Shown here in pieces: positions 50,622 through 60,028 of a stretch of 64,000 bases of DNA. The notes under the pieces are model-generated. The model did no database searches and was not told the origin of the DNA. It saw only the letters and a program-made list of their open reading frames with translations. The stretch's first letter is position 1. Each line of letters begins with the position of its first letter. The stretch is taken from NCBI GenBank assembly GCA_013112545.1, contig JABFGJ010000006.1, positions 124,001 to 188,000 on the forward strand, written 5' to 3'. This stretch comes from Bacteroidota bacterium (GTDB lineage: Bacteria > Bacteroidota > Bacteroidia > Flavobacteriales_E > Vicingaceae). The position numbers were made by a program, and so were the translations under genes.

Positions 50622-51152
50622 TTGAAGGCCAAGTTTTTTGGCATATTACTGCTCATTTGCTTTATAGCTCCTGTTACTACAGCTTATTTTGTTTTAAAAA
50701 TTCAAAAAAAGCAAGTTCGTAAAGAAGTAAAGTGGAAAATGATTTCGGGATTAGATGATTCTGAGCTTGTCTTGTTGAAAATAGCTGAGAAAGATAAAAA
50801 AGCGCTAAAATGGAAACATTCTAAAGAATTTGAGCTTAAGGGAGAAATGTATGACATTGTAAAGTCAGAAGAAAGAAATGACACCACATACTATTGGTGC
50901 TGGTGGGATTATGAAGAAACAAAACTCAACAAGCAACTGGACGGCTTGTTAGTAAACACTTTGGGAAACAACCCTCATCATCAGAAAAATCAAAAGAACT
51001 TGCTACAATTTTTTAAATCACTTTTCTTTGTAGAAAAAGTAGAGCAAGACTCATTTATCGAAATAGAGAAAACACAGTATTCAATTTGTGTTTTAAGCTT
51101 TTATAAAACCTTAAAATACAGCCCACCAACGCCCCCACCAGAGTTTATTTAA
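50622..51152 (+). CDS. Small membrane-anchored protein next to a TonB receptor, unknown
   Basis: 176 residues; the only plausible start is a TTG (upstream ATG is in another frame and stops at once). An N-terminal hydrophobic helix (FFGILLLICFIAPVTTAYFVL) anchors the protein; the rest is a basic soluble domain with conserved-looking motifs WKMISGLDDSELVLL, KHSKEFELKGEMYDI and a tryptophan/aromatic cluster TTYYWCWWDYEET, ending in a proline run. Its function is unknown to me. It starts 84 bp upstream of a TonB-dependent receptor and is probably in the same unit, suggesting an accessory part in that uptake system. Confidence 0.6.
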   Translation: MKAKFFGILLLICFIAPVTTAYFVLKIQKKQVRKEVKWKMISGLDDSELVLLKIAEKDKKALKWKHSKEFELKGEMYDIVKSEERNDTTYYWCWWDYEETKLNKQLDGLLVNTLGNNPHHQKNQKNLLQFFKSLFFVEKVEQDSFIEIEKTQYSICVLSFYKTLKYSPPTPPPEFI

Positions 51153-51235
51153 TTTACATTTTAAACAATTAATCGTCTGCTTCTTAATTAATTAAAAGCG
51201 GACTAAACTTATTTTATTAATTTAAAAAAATTATA

Positions 51236-53650
51236 ATGAAAAAAATTATAATGCTTTTTTGGTTAATGGTGGGACTGCTATTTTATGCACAATCTCAAAC
51301 AATAACTATTAAAGATAGCGAAACAGCAGAACCACTAGAGATGGTATCGCTAATTAGCAATTCGCCAAAAGCATTTATCTCGACAAATGGTGAAGGACAA
51401 GCGAATATAGATGCATTAAAAAATGCAGAATTAATACACATTCGCTTATTGGGCTATGAAACCATGATTGTAAGTTATCATCAACTTGAAGAATTAGGGT
51501 TCAAAATTCAGTTGAAACAAACGAATATAACTTTAGACCAAGTCGTGGTTTCTGCAACTAGGTGGCAACAAGCGACTAACAATGTACCTTCAAAAATTGT
51601 GAGCATTACGCCCAAAGATGTAGCATTTCAGAATCCTCAAACTGCTGCTGACCTTTTAAGCCTTTCTGGTAAAGTTTATATACAGAAAAGTCAACAAGGT
51701 GGCGGAAGTCCAATGATTAGAGGTTTTGCAACAAATCGGCTTTTATATTCAGTTGATGGAGTTCGCATGAATTCAGCTATTTTTAGAGGTGGAAACCTTC
51801 AAAATGTCATAAATTTAGACCCATTTGTCATGGAAAGCACTGAGGTTCTTTTTGGACCAGGCTCAGTAATTTATGGTAGTGATGCCATTGGTGGGGTCAT
51901 GAGTTTTCAAACGTTAACACCTCAGCTCTCCTTGAATGACAAACCTTTAATTACTGGTAAAGCCTTGGCTCGGTATTCAAGTGCAAACAAGGAACAAACT
52001 GGACATTTTAATGTTAACATTGGTTGGAAAAAATGGGCACTTGTAACAAGCTTTAGTTCTTGGGATTATGATCATTTAAAACAAGGAAGCCATGGTTCTG
52101 AAGATTACATTAAATCCTCTTATGTGCAAAGGCAAGATAGTGTTGACCGTATTGTAAGCCAAGAAGACCCTTTGCTGCAAATCCCCTCGGCCTATTCACA
52201 AATAAATATGATGCAAAAAATCCGATTTAAGCCCAATGAACAATGGGATTTTCAATATGGATTTCACTATTCAGAAACTTCTCCTTATGGCCGATATGAT
52301 AGAAATAATCGCTATAAAAATGGGAAGCTTCGATATGCCGAATGGTATTATGGTCCTCAAAGCTGGATGATGAATAATTTATCTATAAATCACAAAGGAG
52401 ACAATGCCTTGTATGACGAGATGACCATGAGAATAGCAAATCAATCCTTTGGTGAAAGCAGAATGGATCGTTCCTTAAATAAAGCTGATCGGACTGTAAA
52501 TGAAGAAAAAGTTGAAGCTTATTCTATCAACTTAGACTTCACTAAAACTTTAAGTGAAAAAAACAAGCTGTATTATGGTGCTGAATACATTTTGAATGAT
52601 GTAGTTTCTGTAGGATCAATTACCGATATTGAAATGGATACTTCAGCTGTTGGCCCTTCTAGATATCCAGATTCTAAATGGAGTTCTATGGCTGTTTACC
52701 TCAATGACGAATACAAAGTTTCAGATAAATTCACAGCTTTAGCAGGCATACGCTTTAACAAGTATGCGATTGATGCTGATTTTACGAAAAACATCGAGTT
52801 TTATCCATTGCCATTCAACAATGTGAAGCTGGACAAAAGTTCTGTTACTGGAAGCATCGGCGGTGTATATAGACCAACAAAATCATGGGTTTTAAATGCC
52901 AATATTGGAACTGCATTTCGCTCGCCTAATGTGGATGATGTAGGAAAGATTTTTGATTCAGAAGCTGGTGGAGTTACTGTGCCCAACCCAAAACTAGAAG
53001 CAGAGTATGCTTATAATGTTGATTTTGGGATTGCAAAAATCTTTAATGATGTAGTTAAAGTTGATGTTACTGCTTACTATACCCTACTTGAAAATGCCTT
53101 AGTGAAAAGAGATTATCAATTAGACGGTCAAGACAGTATCATGTACAAAGGCGTATTAAGCAGTGTGCAAGCTATACAAAACGCAGCAGAAGCTCATGTT
53201 TATGGAGTTCAAGCGGGACTTGAAATAAAACTTCCAGCAGGTTTTAGCATTTCTTCTGACTTCAACTACCAAGTAGGAGAAGAAGAGCTCGACGATGGAA
53301 GTAAAAGCCCTTCGAGACATGCTCCTCCATTGTTTGGAGTTGCCCGACTTAACTACAAAGCCAACAAATTGCATTTGCAGTTTTATGCGAATTATATGGC
53401 TGAGCGTAAGCACAAAGATTTGCCTTTTGGAGAAAAAACAAAAGTTGAGCTGTATGCAAAAGATGCCAATGGAGAAACTTATGCTCCTGCATGGTTTACA
53501 TTTAATTTAAAAGCTTCTTATGAATTTTCTACAACTTTTATACTGAATACAGGTATAGAAAACCTAGCAGATCAACGCTATCGCCCTTATAGTTCAGGGA
53601 TATCAGCAGCGGGAAGAAATTTCATGCTTTCAATAACTGCCAAATTCTAA
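51236..53650 (+). CDS. TonB-dependent outer-membrane receptor
   Basis: 804 residues: signal peptide, a carboxypeptidase-regulatory-like beta domain (about 22-95), a plug domain (VSATRWQQATNNVPSKIVSI, GGGSPMIRGFATNRLLYSVDGVR, FGPGSVIYGSDAIGGVMSF) and a 22-strand barrel ending in an aromatic residue (NFMLSITAKF). The plug resembles haem- or siderophore-type receptors of the HmuR/FepA group, but the substrate cannot be read from sequence. It is followed by a strong terminator. Confidence 0.93.
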   Translation: MKKIIMLFWLMVGLLFYAQSQTITIKDSETAEPLEMVSLISNSPKAFISTNGEGQANIDALKNAELIHIRLLGYETMIVSYHQLEELGFKIQLKQTNITLDQVVVSATRWQQATNNVPSKIVSITPKDVAFQNPQTAADLLSLSGKVYIQKSQQGGGSPMIRGFATNRLLYSVDGVRMNSAIFRGGNLQNVINLDPFVMESTEVLFGPGSVIYGSDAIGGVMSFQTLTPQLSLNDKPLITGKALARYSSANKEQTGHFNVNIGWKKWALVTSFSSWDYDHLKQGSHGSEDYIKSSYVQRQDSVDRIVSQEDPLLQIPSAYSQINMMQKIRFKPNEQWDFQYGFHYSETSPYGRYDRNNRYKNGKLRYAEWYYGPQSWMMNNLSINHKGDNALYDEMTMRIANQSFGESRMDRSLNKADRTVNEEKVEAYSINLDFTKTLSEKNKLYYGAEYILNDVVSVGSITDIEMDTSAVGPSRYPDSKWSSMAVYLNDEYKVSDKFTALAGIRFNKYAIDADFTKNIEFYPLPFNNVKLDKSSVTGSIGGVYRPTKSWVLNANIGTAFRSPNVDDVGKIFDSEAGGVTVPNPKLEAEYAYNVDFGIAKIFNDVVKVDVTAYYTLLENALVKRDYQLDGQDSIMYKGVLSSVQAIQNAAEAHVYGVQAGLEIKLPAGFSISSDFNYQVGEEELDDGSKSPSRHAPPLFGVARLNYKANKLHLQFYANYMAERKHKDLPFGEKTKVELYAKDANGETYAPAWFTFNLKASYEFSTTFILNTGIENLADQRYRPYSSGISAAGRNFMLSITAKF

Positions 53651-53658
53651 ATCTATCT

Positions 53659-53694
53659 GTCAGTCGCTTCAAATTGAAGCGACTGACTTTTTTT
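53659..53694 (+). terminator. Rho-independent terminator after the TonB receptor
   Basis: A near-perfect 13-bp stem (GTCAGTCGCTTCA with TGAAGCGACTGAC, three-base loop) followed by seven T residues, 8 bp after the stop codon. Confidence 0.92.
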
Positions 53695-53764
53695 ATAAAA
53701 GGTCAACTATATTTTATGAAATTTACAGCCCTTTTTCAGAAACGAATATTCAAATCCAAAAGCA

Positions 53765-55039
53765 TTGAAAGTTAAAAACAAAAAGAAGCTAATTAAGTAT
53801 CTAAATGTATTGGATCAGCCAATACGGTTAAGTCCTTTTTTATTTAGTCGTTCCTTTTTACTCTGGGCTTTACTTGGTTTAATGGGGGGACTTATAGCTG
53901 GAGTTTATTGGGTATGCTTAGAGTTTTTAACTGAGAAAATTGCACATTATAGCGGATGGCTTACTATCGTAGCAATGACTATATGCGGACTATTAGCTGG
54001 TTTAGTGATACATTTTATTGGAAACCCTGGCGAGATTCAATTAATTGTAAACAATATTCGATTCAATAAAGGGAAACTAGATCCAAAAAACAATCCCTCA
54101 ATGATTTTATCTTCTTTGCTATGCGTTGCTTCTGGTGGGAGTCTTGGCCCTGAAGCGCCTTTGGTGCAAATCACTGGATCAACTGGCTCTTGGTTAGGGA
54201 TAATATTTCGCATAAAAGGCGAAGAGTTAAGGTCTTTAAGCATTGCTGGCATGGCTTCTGGTTTTACAGCTTTGTTTGGCGCTCCATTGGGTGGCAGTTT
54301 ATTTTCTTTAGAGATTTTACATCATAAACATGCAGTGGAATACTACAAAGCAATAATACCAGCTTTAGTGGCTAGTTGTTTTAGTTATGTTGTTTTTGCA
54401 TTTATAATTGAATTGGGCTTAGGTGCAACCTGGGATTTGCCAACTTATGAGTTCGTAAGCCCTTTTGATTTTGGATTAGTAATACTATTTGCTATTGCTG
54501 CAGCGATTTTAGGCTGGGGATTTATCTTTTGTACAAAATTTTTAAAGTTACTTTTCGAAAAGTATCCTCTCCCGATTTATGTTAAAACTACAATTGGAGG
54601 ACTTCTTTTAGGTATTATTTCATATTACCTTCCCATTACACGTTACTTTGGGCACTACCAGATAAATGAACTCCTCATTGCCGACTTTTCGTTTCAATTT
54701 CTTATTTTGATTCTTATATTTAAAATAATAGCAATTTCAGTTACAGTAACTTCAGGCTGGAGGGGTGGGTTTATAATTCCCCTCTTTTTTGTTGGTGTAA
54801 CTTTAGGTTTAATCATTCATCATCTTTTTCCAAGCATCGACGTCTCACTTGCGATAATAAGCTGCATGGCTAGCATCAATGCATGTGTTACTCGCACACC
54901 CATGAGTTCTACTATCTTATTGGCCACACTTACAGGGTTCTCATATTTTATTCCCATTTTATTTGCAAGTTTAACAGGCTATTTCCTTGCTCCAAGAATT
55001 CCTTTTATCAGCTCTCAAATGGATAAAGCCGATACCTAA
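53765..55039 (+). CDS. ClC-family chloride channel/transporter
   Basis: 424 residues with about 10 membrane helices. The GxExP selectivity motif is GPEAP (G128-P132) with gating glutamate E130, and the GxFxP-type motif appears as RGGFIIPLFF near residue 345. The GAPLGGSLFSLE segment is typical. The start codon is TTG at 53765; an ATG 49 bp upstream is out of frame. These proteins move chloride, often in exchange for protons, and help in acid resistance. No partner is obvious beside it. Confidence 0.9.
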   Translation: MKVKNKKKLIKYLNVLDQPIRLSPFLFSRSFLLWALLGLMGGLIAGVYWVCLEFLTEKIAHYSGWLTIVAMTICGLLAGLVIHFIGNPGEIQLIVNNIRFNKGKLDPKNNPSMILSSLLCVASGGSLGPEAPLVQITGSTGSWLGIIFRIKGEELRSLSIAGMASGFTALFGAPLGGSLFSLEILHHKHAVEYYKAIIPALVASCFSYVVFAFIIELGLGATWDLPTYEFVSPFDFGLVILFAIAAAILGWGFIFCTKFLKLLFEKYPLPIYVKTTIGGLLLGIISYYLPITRYFGHYQINELLIADFSFQFLILILIFKIIAISVTVTSGWRGGFIIPLFFVGVTLGLIIHHLFPSIDVSLAIISCMASINACVTRTPMSSTILLATLTGFSYFIPILFASLTGYFLAPRIPFISSQMDKADT

Positions 55040-55102
55040 AATATAAACAATACAGTGTTACTTTAAAGCGAAATATATTTTCATTCCTCCAATTAATCCA
55101 CT

Positions 55103-55110
55103 TAAATTTG
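55103..55110 (+). promoter_or_regulatory. Candidate -7 box for ftsK-lolA
   Basis: Perfect TAAATTTG, 32 bp before the ATG of ftsK. A clear -33 TTG is missing. Confidence 0.4.
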
Positions 55111-55142
55111 TAAGCTTGTAACAATTAATGAGCAAAATCTGA

Positions 55143-57644
55143 ATGATTCAAAACCGCTTTAAGTCTGATAAAGAAGAAGTGCCCAAGGCTGAAAAATCGA
55201 CTAAAAAAAAGAAAGAAAAATCTTTAAAGTCGAATAAGATCTCTAAGCCTTTCAAAAAAGTTATATCATTCTTTAAAAATGAAAAAACCCATCAAATAAG
55301 TGGTTTATTTTTCATCTTGTTCTCTGCTTATCTACTCATCGCATTTACCTCCTTTATTTTCACATGGAAAATTGATCAAAGTAAAGTTGAGCTAGGCTTA
55401 TGGGAGTATTTGTTTAATTCAGATATCCTTGTGGAAAATTGGCTGGGAAAAATTGGCGCTTATCTTTCTCATTTGTTTATTACTGATTGGTTTGGTATTT
55501 CTTCTTTTATTTTTGTTGGTCTGTTTTTTCTATTTGGATTTAGAATCTTATTCAAAATCAATTTACTACCTCCAAAGAAAACGATTAAAACAAGTGCTTT
55601 TATCATCCTGTGGTCTTCTCTATTCTTTGGTTATTTCTTTAAAGACAATTTATATTTTCTAGGTGGAGCGGTTGGTTACGAATCAAATTTGTTTTTAGGA
55701 AGTCTGTTGGGCTCTATTGGAAGTGGCATTTTCATCTTTTTTGTACTTGCTGTCTTTTTACTTTTAAATTTTAATTTCTCTGATATAATAAAGGCTGCCA
55801 TTTCAAAAATTGAGCGAAAAGAAAATGAAGCGAACCTGACAATTCAAGATGATAATACCAATGAGCTTGAAGATTTGTCAAGTCAAGTAGATGACGAAAA
55901 CGAAGACAGTTTAGAATCATCGATTGACTTATCCATAGAAGATTCTAATCTAGATGATGACTTAGCAGATGAATTAGAAGATGAGGATTTATCGATAGAA
56001 CTAAAAGATACAGCTAATGAAACCCCCAAAGCAGAAATAGCTGATGACTTATCACTCGAAATTGAAGAGCCAATTGAAAAAGAAGTTACACTTTCCGATA
56101 ATGAAATAAACCAAAAATTAAAAGACTTTGGTGAGTATGACCCCAAATTAGATTTATCAGAATTTAAAATGCCAAACATTGACATCCTGGTAGATCATGG
56201 GGATGGAAAAATAAAAGTGGATAAGGAAGAATTAGAAGCAAACAAAAACAGAATTGTAAACACCTTAGAGAATTATAACATTAAAATTCAGACCATTAAA
56301 GCAACCATTGGTCCAACAGTTACTTTATATGAAATTGTTCCTGCGCCAGGAGTTCGAATTTCGAAAATTAAAAACTTAGAAGACGATATCGCATTAAGTT
56401 TAGCAGCCTTGGGAATTCGTATCATAGCTCCAATTCCCGGAAAAGGAACTATCGGTATAGAAGTGCCAAACCAAAACCCCGACATCGTTTCTATGCGCAC
56501 GGTGATTGCTTCAGAGAAGTTTCAAAATTCAAAGTTTGACTTACCCATTGTTTTGGGCAAAACCATCTCGAATGAAACTTATATTTTTGACTTAGCTAAA
56601 ATGCCACACCTGTTGATGGCAGGAGCTACAGGACAAGGAAAATCTGTCGGTTTAAATGCTATACTCACCTCATTATTATACAAGAAACATCCTGCCCAAT
56701 TAAAGTTTGTATTGGTAGATCCCAAAAAAGTTGAGCTAACACTTTTTAATAAAATAGAGCGTCATTATTTAGCTAAATTACCCGATACTGAAGAAGCAAT
56801 CATTACAGATAATCAAAAGGTAATCAATACACTAAATTCCTTGTGTATAGAAATGGACAATCGCTATGAATTACTGAAGGATGCTTTTGTTAGAAATATA
56901 AAAGAATACAATGCCAAATTTATTGCACGAAAGTTAAATCCAGAAAACGGACATAAATACCTACCATACATTGTGCTAATCATAGATGAGTTTGCCGATT
57001 TAATTATGACAGCAGGGAAAGAGGTAGAAACTCCTATTGCTCGATTGGCTCAATTAGCTCGTGCTATTGGTATTCATTTAATTATTGCAACACAAAGGCC
57101 TTCTACCAACATTATCACAGGCTCTATCAAAGCAAATTTCCCAGCTCGTATTGCCTTTAGGGTAACTTCTGGAATTGACTCAAGAACCATTTTAGATACT
57201 GGCGGTGGAGAACAATTAATTGGCCGAGGAGATATGCTAATGTCAACAGGAAGCGATTTAATTCGTTTGCAATGCGCATTTGTTGACACACCAGAAGTAG
57301 AAGAATTAACTGAATTTATCGGTTCTCAAAGGGCTTATCCCGATGCTTATTTACTTCCAGAATACATAGACGAAAACAGCAAAGCAGCTGGCGAGGTTGA
57401 CCTAGCAGACCGCGATGCATTATTTGAAGATGCCGCAAGAATAATTGTGCAGCATCAACAAGGTTCAGCATCTTTGTTGCAAAGAAGATTAAAGCTAGGA
57501 TACAACAGAGCAGGGCGAATTATCGATCAATTAGAAGCGGCTGGAATAATTGGGCAATTTGAAGGAAGCAAAGCGAGACAAGTATTAATCACCGATGAAA
57601 TGAGTTTGGAACAATTCTTGAAAGAAATCAATGAAATTAATTAA
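55143..57644 (+). CDS. ftsK: DNA translocase FtsK
   Basis: 833 residues. The N-terminal segment (about 55-220) contains four hydrophobic helices that anchor it at the septum. An acidic linker (about 225-320, runs such as DLADELEDEDLS) follows, then the motor domain with Walker A GATGQGKSVGLN (near 494) and Walker B VLIIDEFADLI. The C-terminal gamma winged-helix (QQGSASLLQRRLKLGYNRAGRIIDQLE) reads polar DNA motifs. FtsK clears chromosome termini and loads XerCD at dif. The lolA-like gene begins 1 bp after its stop. Confidence 0.97.
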   Translation: MIQNRFKSDKEEVPKAEKSTKKKKEKSLKSNKISKPFKKVISFFKNEKTHQISGLFFILFSAYLLIAFTSFIFTWKIDQSKVELGLWEYLFNSDILVENWLGKIGAYLSHLFITDWFGISSFIFVGLFFLFGFRILFKINLLPPKKTIKTSAFIILWSSLFFGYFFKDNLYFLGGAVGYESNLFLGSLLGSIGSGIFIFFVLAVFLLLNFNFSDIIKAAISKIERKENEANLTIQDDNTNELEDLSSQVDDENEDSLESSIDLSIEDSNLDDDLADELEDEDLSIELKDTANETPKAEIADDLSLEIEEPIEKEVTLSDNEINQKLKDFGEYDPKLDLSEFKMPNIDILVDHGDGKIKVDKEELEANKNRIVNTLENYNIKIQTIKATIGPTVTLYEIVPAPGVRISKIKNLEDDIALSLAALGIRIIAPIPGKGTIGIEVPNQNPDIVSMRTVIASEKFQNSKFDLPIVLGKTISNETYIFDLAKMPHLLMAGATGQGKSVGLNAILTSLLYKKHPAQLKFVLVDPKKVELTLFNKIERHYLAKLPDTEEAIITDNQKVINTLNSLCIEMDNRYELLKDAFVRNIKEYNAKFIARKLNPENGHKYLPYIVLIIDEFADLIMTAGKEVETPIARLAQLARAIGIHLIIATQRPSTNIITGSIKANFPARIAFRVTSGIDSRTILDTGGGEQLIGRGDMLMSTGSDLIRLQCAFVDTPEVEELTEFIGSQRAYPDAYLLPEYIDENSKAAGEVDLADRDALFEDAARIIVQHQQGSASLLQRRLKLGYNRAGRIIDQLEAAGIIGQFEGSKARQVLITDEMSLEQFLKEINEIN

Positions 57645-57645
57645 C

Positions 57646-58305
57646 ATGAGAAAAATAAAAACCTTATTAATGGGAGCCATTCTTGTTGCTTCTACCCTAT
57701 CGGCTAAAGCACAAGATGCCAAAGCAAAAACCATCTTAGATAAACTAAGTAAGAAGACAGAAAGCTATACCAGCATGCACGCTGATTTTGAGTATAAAAT
57801 GCTAAACAAAGAAGAAGGAATAAATGAAACTCAAAAAGGTTCTTTATTAACTCAAGGTAAAAAATACAAATTTGACATAGCAGGGCAAGTGATTATTTCA
57901 GATGGTAAAACCGTTTGGACTGTGTTAGAAGATGCCGAGGAAGTGCAAATCAATGAAGTACCGCAAGGAGAAGATAATGAAGACTATATAAATCCTGTAA
58001 GCATTTTGACTATGTGGGAAAAAGGATTTAAATACAAATATGACTCTAAAGTTACTTTAGACGGAGTTGAACTTGATGTGGTTAATTTATATCCTGAGAA
58101 ACCAGACGAGAAAAGTTTTCACACAGTAAAACTTTACATCAACCAGACTAAAATGGTGGTTTCAAAAATAGAAATTAAAGGAAAAGATGGAACGGATTTT
58201 ACTTATAATATTAAAACATTTACACCAAACGAATCCATCGCACCAAGTAAATTTACTTTTAAGCAAGCTGACCACCCCGATTTCGAAGTGATTGATTTAA
58301 GATAA
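57646..58305 (+). CDS. LolA-like outer-membrane lipoprotein carrier
   Basis: The start is taken as ATG 57646 (MRKIKTLLMGAILVASTLSAKAQ), 1 bp after ftsK, because it gives a clean signal peptide; the ATG at 57631 would overlap ftsK. The mature protein (about 197 aa) has the LolA fold pattern: SYTSMHADFEYKM, GSLLTQGKKYKFDI, VIISDGKTVWTVLE and DPFTYN-like end. LolA carries lipoproteins through the periplasm to the outer membrane. Convergent with the secreted-protein gene; the shared hairpin lies just beyond. Confidence 0.88.
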   Translation: MRKIKTLLMGAILVASTLSAKAQDAKAKTILDKLSKKTESYTSMHADFEYKMLNKEEGINETQKGSLLTQGKKYKFDIAGQVIISDGKTVWTVLEDAEEVQINEVPQGEDNEDYINPVSILTMWEKGFKYKYDSKVTLDGVELDVVNLYPEKPDEKSFHTVKLYINQTKMVVSKIEIKGKDGTDFTYNIKTFTPNESIAPSKFTFKQADHPDFEVIDLR

Positions 58306-58306
58306 T

Positions 58307-58771
58307 TTATAAAAGAGCTAAGCCCAAAAATCTTAGCTCTTCCATTTCCACCTTTTCGATTAAAGAGGACTCAATTCCATTTGCTGCTATTTTAAAATTG
58401 ACAGGAAAAGAATCTCCTTTGCAGTTATAGTATAATCCATTCAAGTTATTGTTTTCGTCAATCACAAAATTAAACTTGATGTCTCCCCGATGCCAAAATG
58501 GATTTTCAGCTGAAACAACAACCCCAATAAAATCATGAGTCTTTTCGCTGTTTTTTATAATAGCAATTAAATATCGACTGTCTTCCGTTCTATATAGCCC
58601 CTCAGCTACATGTGGATTTCCATCTTTTAAATACTTCCCAAATTGAGCTAAATCTACATTTACCTCAGCTTGCAATTTAATTTTTATGTTTTTTACCTCT
58701 TTTGCAATTGTTGCAGAACTTGTTAGGAATAATAAGCCTAAAGCAAGTGACCATGTTTTTATAGTTTTCAT
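58307..58771 (-). CDS. Secreted protein of unknown function (154 aa)
   Basis: Signal peptide (MKTIKTWSLALGLLFLTSSATIA) and about 130 beta-rich residues with GLYRTEDSRYLIAIIKN, DFIGVVVSAENPFWHRGDIKFNF and a single cysteine (C119). I do not recognise the family; lipocalin-like or DUF2147-like folds are possible. It ends 1 bp from lolA, and its last codons form the stem of its own terminator. A perfect -7 box (TAAATTTG, forward 58796-58803) lies 24 bp before the ATG. Confidence 0.6.
   Translation of the reverse strand: MKTIKTWSLALGLLFLTSSATIAKEVKNIKIKLQAEVNVDLAQFGKYLKDGNPHVAEGLYRTEDSRYLIAIIKNSEKTHDFIGVVVSAENPFWHRGDIKFNFVIDENNNLNGLYYNCKGDSFPVNFKIAANGIESSLIEKVEMEELRFLGLALL
58313..58341 (-). terminator. 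Terminator overlapping the 3' end of the 58307 gene
   Basis: A perfect 10-bp stem (AAGAGCTAAG with CTTAGCTCTT, nine-base loop) lies inside the last 11 codons. On the minus strand it is followed by a short T run (TTTTATAAATTAT) that includes the stop codon region. Plus-strand use after lolA is weaker. Confidence 0.6.
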
Positions 58772-58795
58772 ATTATTGTTTTTTAAATGTTAGGA

Positions 58796-58803
58796 CAAAT
58801 TTA
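58796..58803 (-). promoter_or_regulatory. Candidate -7 box for the 58307 gene
   Basis: Perfect TAAATTTG on the minus strand. The 251 bp between this gene and the decayed oxidoreductase gene hold nothing else recognisable. Confidence 0.4.
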
Positions 58804-59022
58804 GATAAATATAGTATCTTGCATAGCATAGTAGTATAAGCGCAACGCAATAAAAAGACATATCACTAATAATCTACACTTTACATAGTTATTGATTTTA
58901 AAAAAATTGGATGAGCGGCAAATGATTTGAGAAGAAAAATGTCAAACAGCATATTCATTTAATGCGCTAAACAAGGTTGATAGTTAGCACATTGAAAAAA
59001 CCTTTTGCCAGCTGTGAAGAAA

Positions 59023-59811
59023 TTACATCTTATCGGGCTGACTTAGTTTATCTTTTTCTCGTTCAATGAATTCCTGTAAAGTAGTTGGAACTTTTCCAGT
59101 CAATTTTTGATAGTTGTCTGATATTTTAGGTTCAGCTTGAAGGCGAGGTAAAAAGTGAAGGATAGTGATAACCATAGCAAATGCATTTTGAACTCCTTCT
59201 CTTCTCTTTCGGAAATAAAAGCTTATTGGGTTAATGCTAAAAAACCTTATTTTTTCTCCCAAAACACTAGAAATAATTCTTGCAACCTCACCGAAATTCT
59301 TGTTTTCCCTTCCAGTAACTTCATAAGATTGGTCTCGATAATTGTCAAATTTTAGGATAAGATTCGCAGTTACTTCACTGATGTTTTTAACGTCAATCCA
59401 ATTAAATTTTGCACTTCCAGATGGTAATGTAATACTCCTTTTATTTATAAGCTCAGGTAGTAAAGTGCTGGTTAAGTTTTGCATAAAATAACTTGGTCGC
59501 ACAAAAATAGAGTTGAACTGAAACTCTTGGATTAATCGCTCTATCTTGTTATGAGGAATTACCTTGCTTTTTTCTGCACCTTGAACCGACAAGAAAACGA
59601 CCTTGTTTATTCCATTTTGCTAAGCTGATTTTAAAAGTGGTCGAAATACTTTTTCAATGTCTGAAATGTTTGGCGGTCTCAATAAGAAAAGAATATCAAT
59701 TTGGTCAAAGGCTTCCGAAAAGGAGCTTGCATTTTGAAAATCAAACTGTCGATAATGAAGATCAGGGTAATCTTTAAAAGTCTTTTTTGCAGTTTCAATA
59801 TTTCGGGGAGC
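59023..59811 (-). pseudogene. Decayed NmrA-like NAD(P)-binding oxidoreductase gene
   Basis: A continuous minus-strand frame encodes an NmrA-like short-chain dehydrogenase lacking its N-terminal Rossmann GxxGxxG strand. Before the break it reads FDQIDILFLLRPPNISDIEK; an in-frame TAG at 59620-59622 then interrupts it, and the frame goes on with QNGINKVVFLSVQGAEKS, RPSYFMQNL and FNWIDVKNISEVTA. The last open segment (from the TTG at 59592) is 189 codons and could still be translated, but without a cofactor-binding front it is unlikely to be active. Upstream of 59812 the frame holds a separate 49-codon peptide (ending ENNIWTL) without a start codon, which may be the tail of another lost gene. Nothing else is seen between 59965 and 60028. 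Confidence 0.75.
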
Positions 59812-60028
59812 TTACAATGTCCAAATGTTATTTTCTACTCTCAAATATATGGTATCTAACGGATTTTTAATACCTAAACGATATTTTGTTGAGTCGATGT
59901 GTTTTCTGTAATCTTTAATCCTTTTAGGCAATAGTAAAGAAGATGCTAAGCCATCAAGGTATTATTACATAATAGCGATTTGCATTGTATATCTCAGTTA
60001 CAGAAAGTACTCTATGGCTTTTAAAGGC

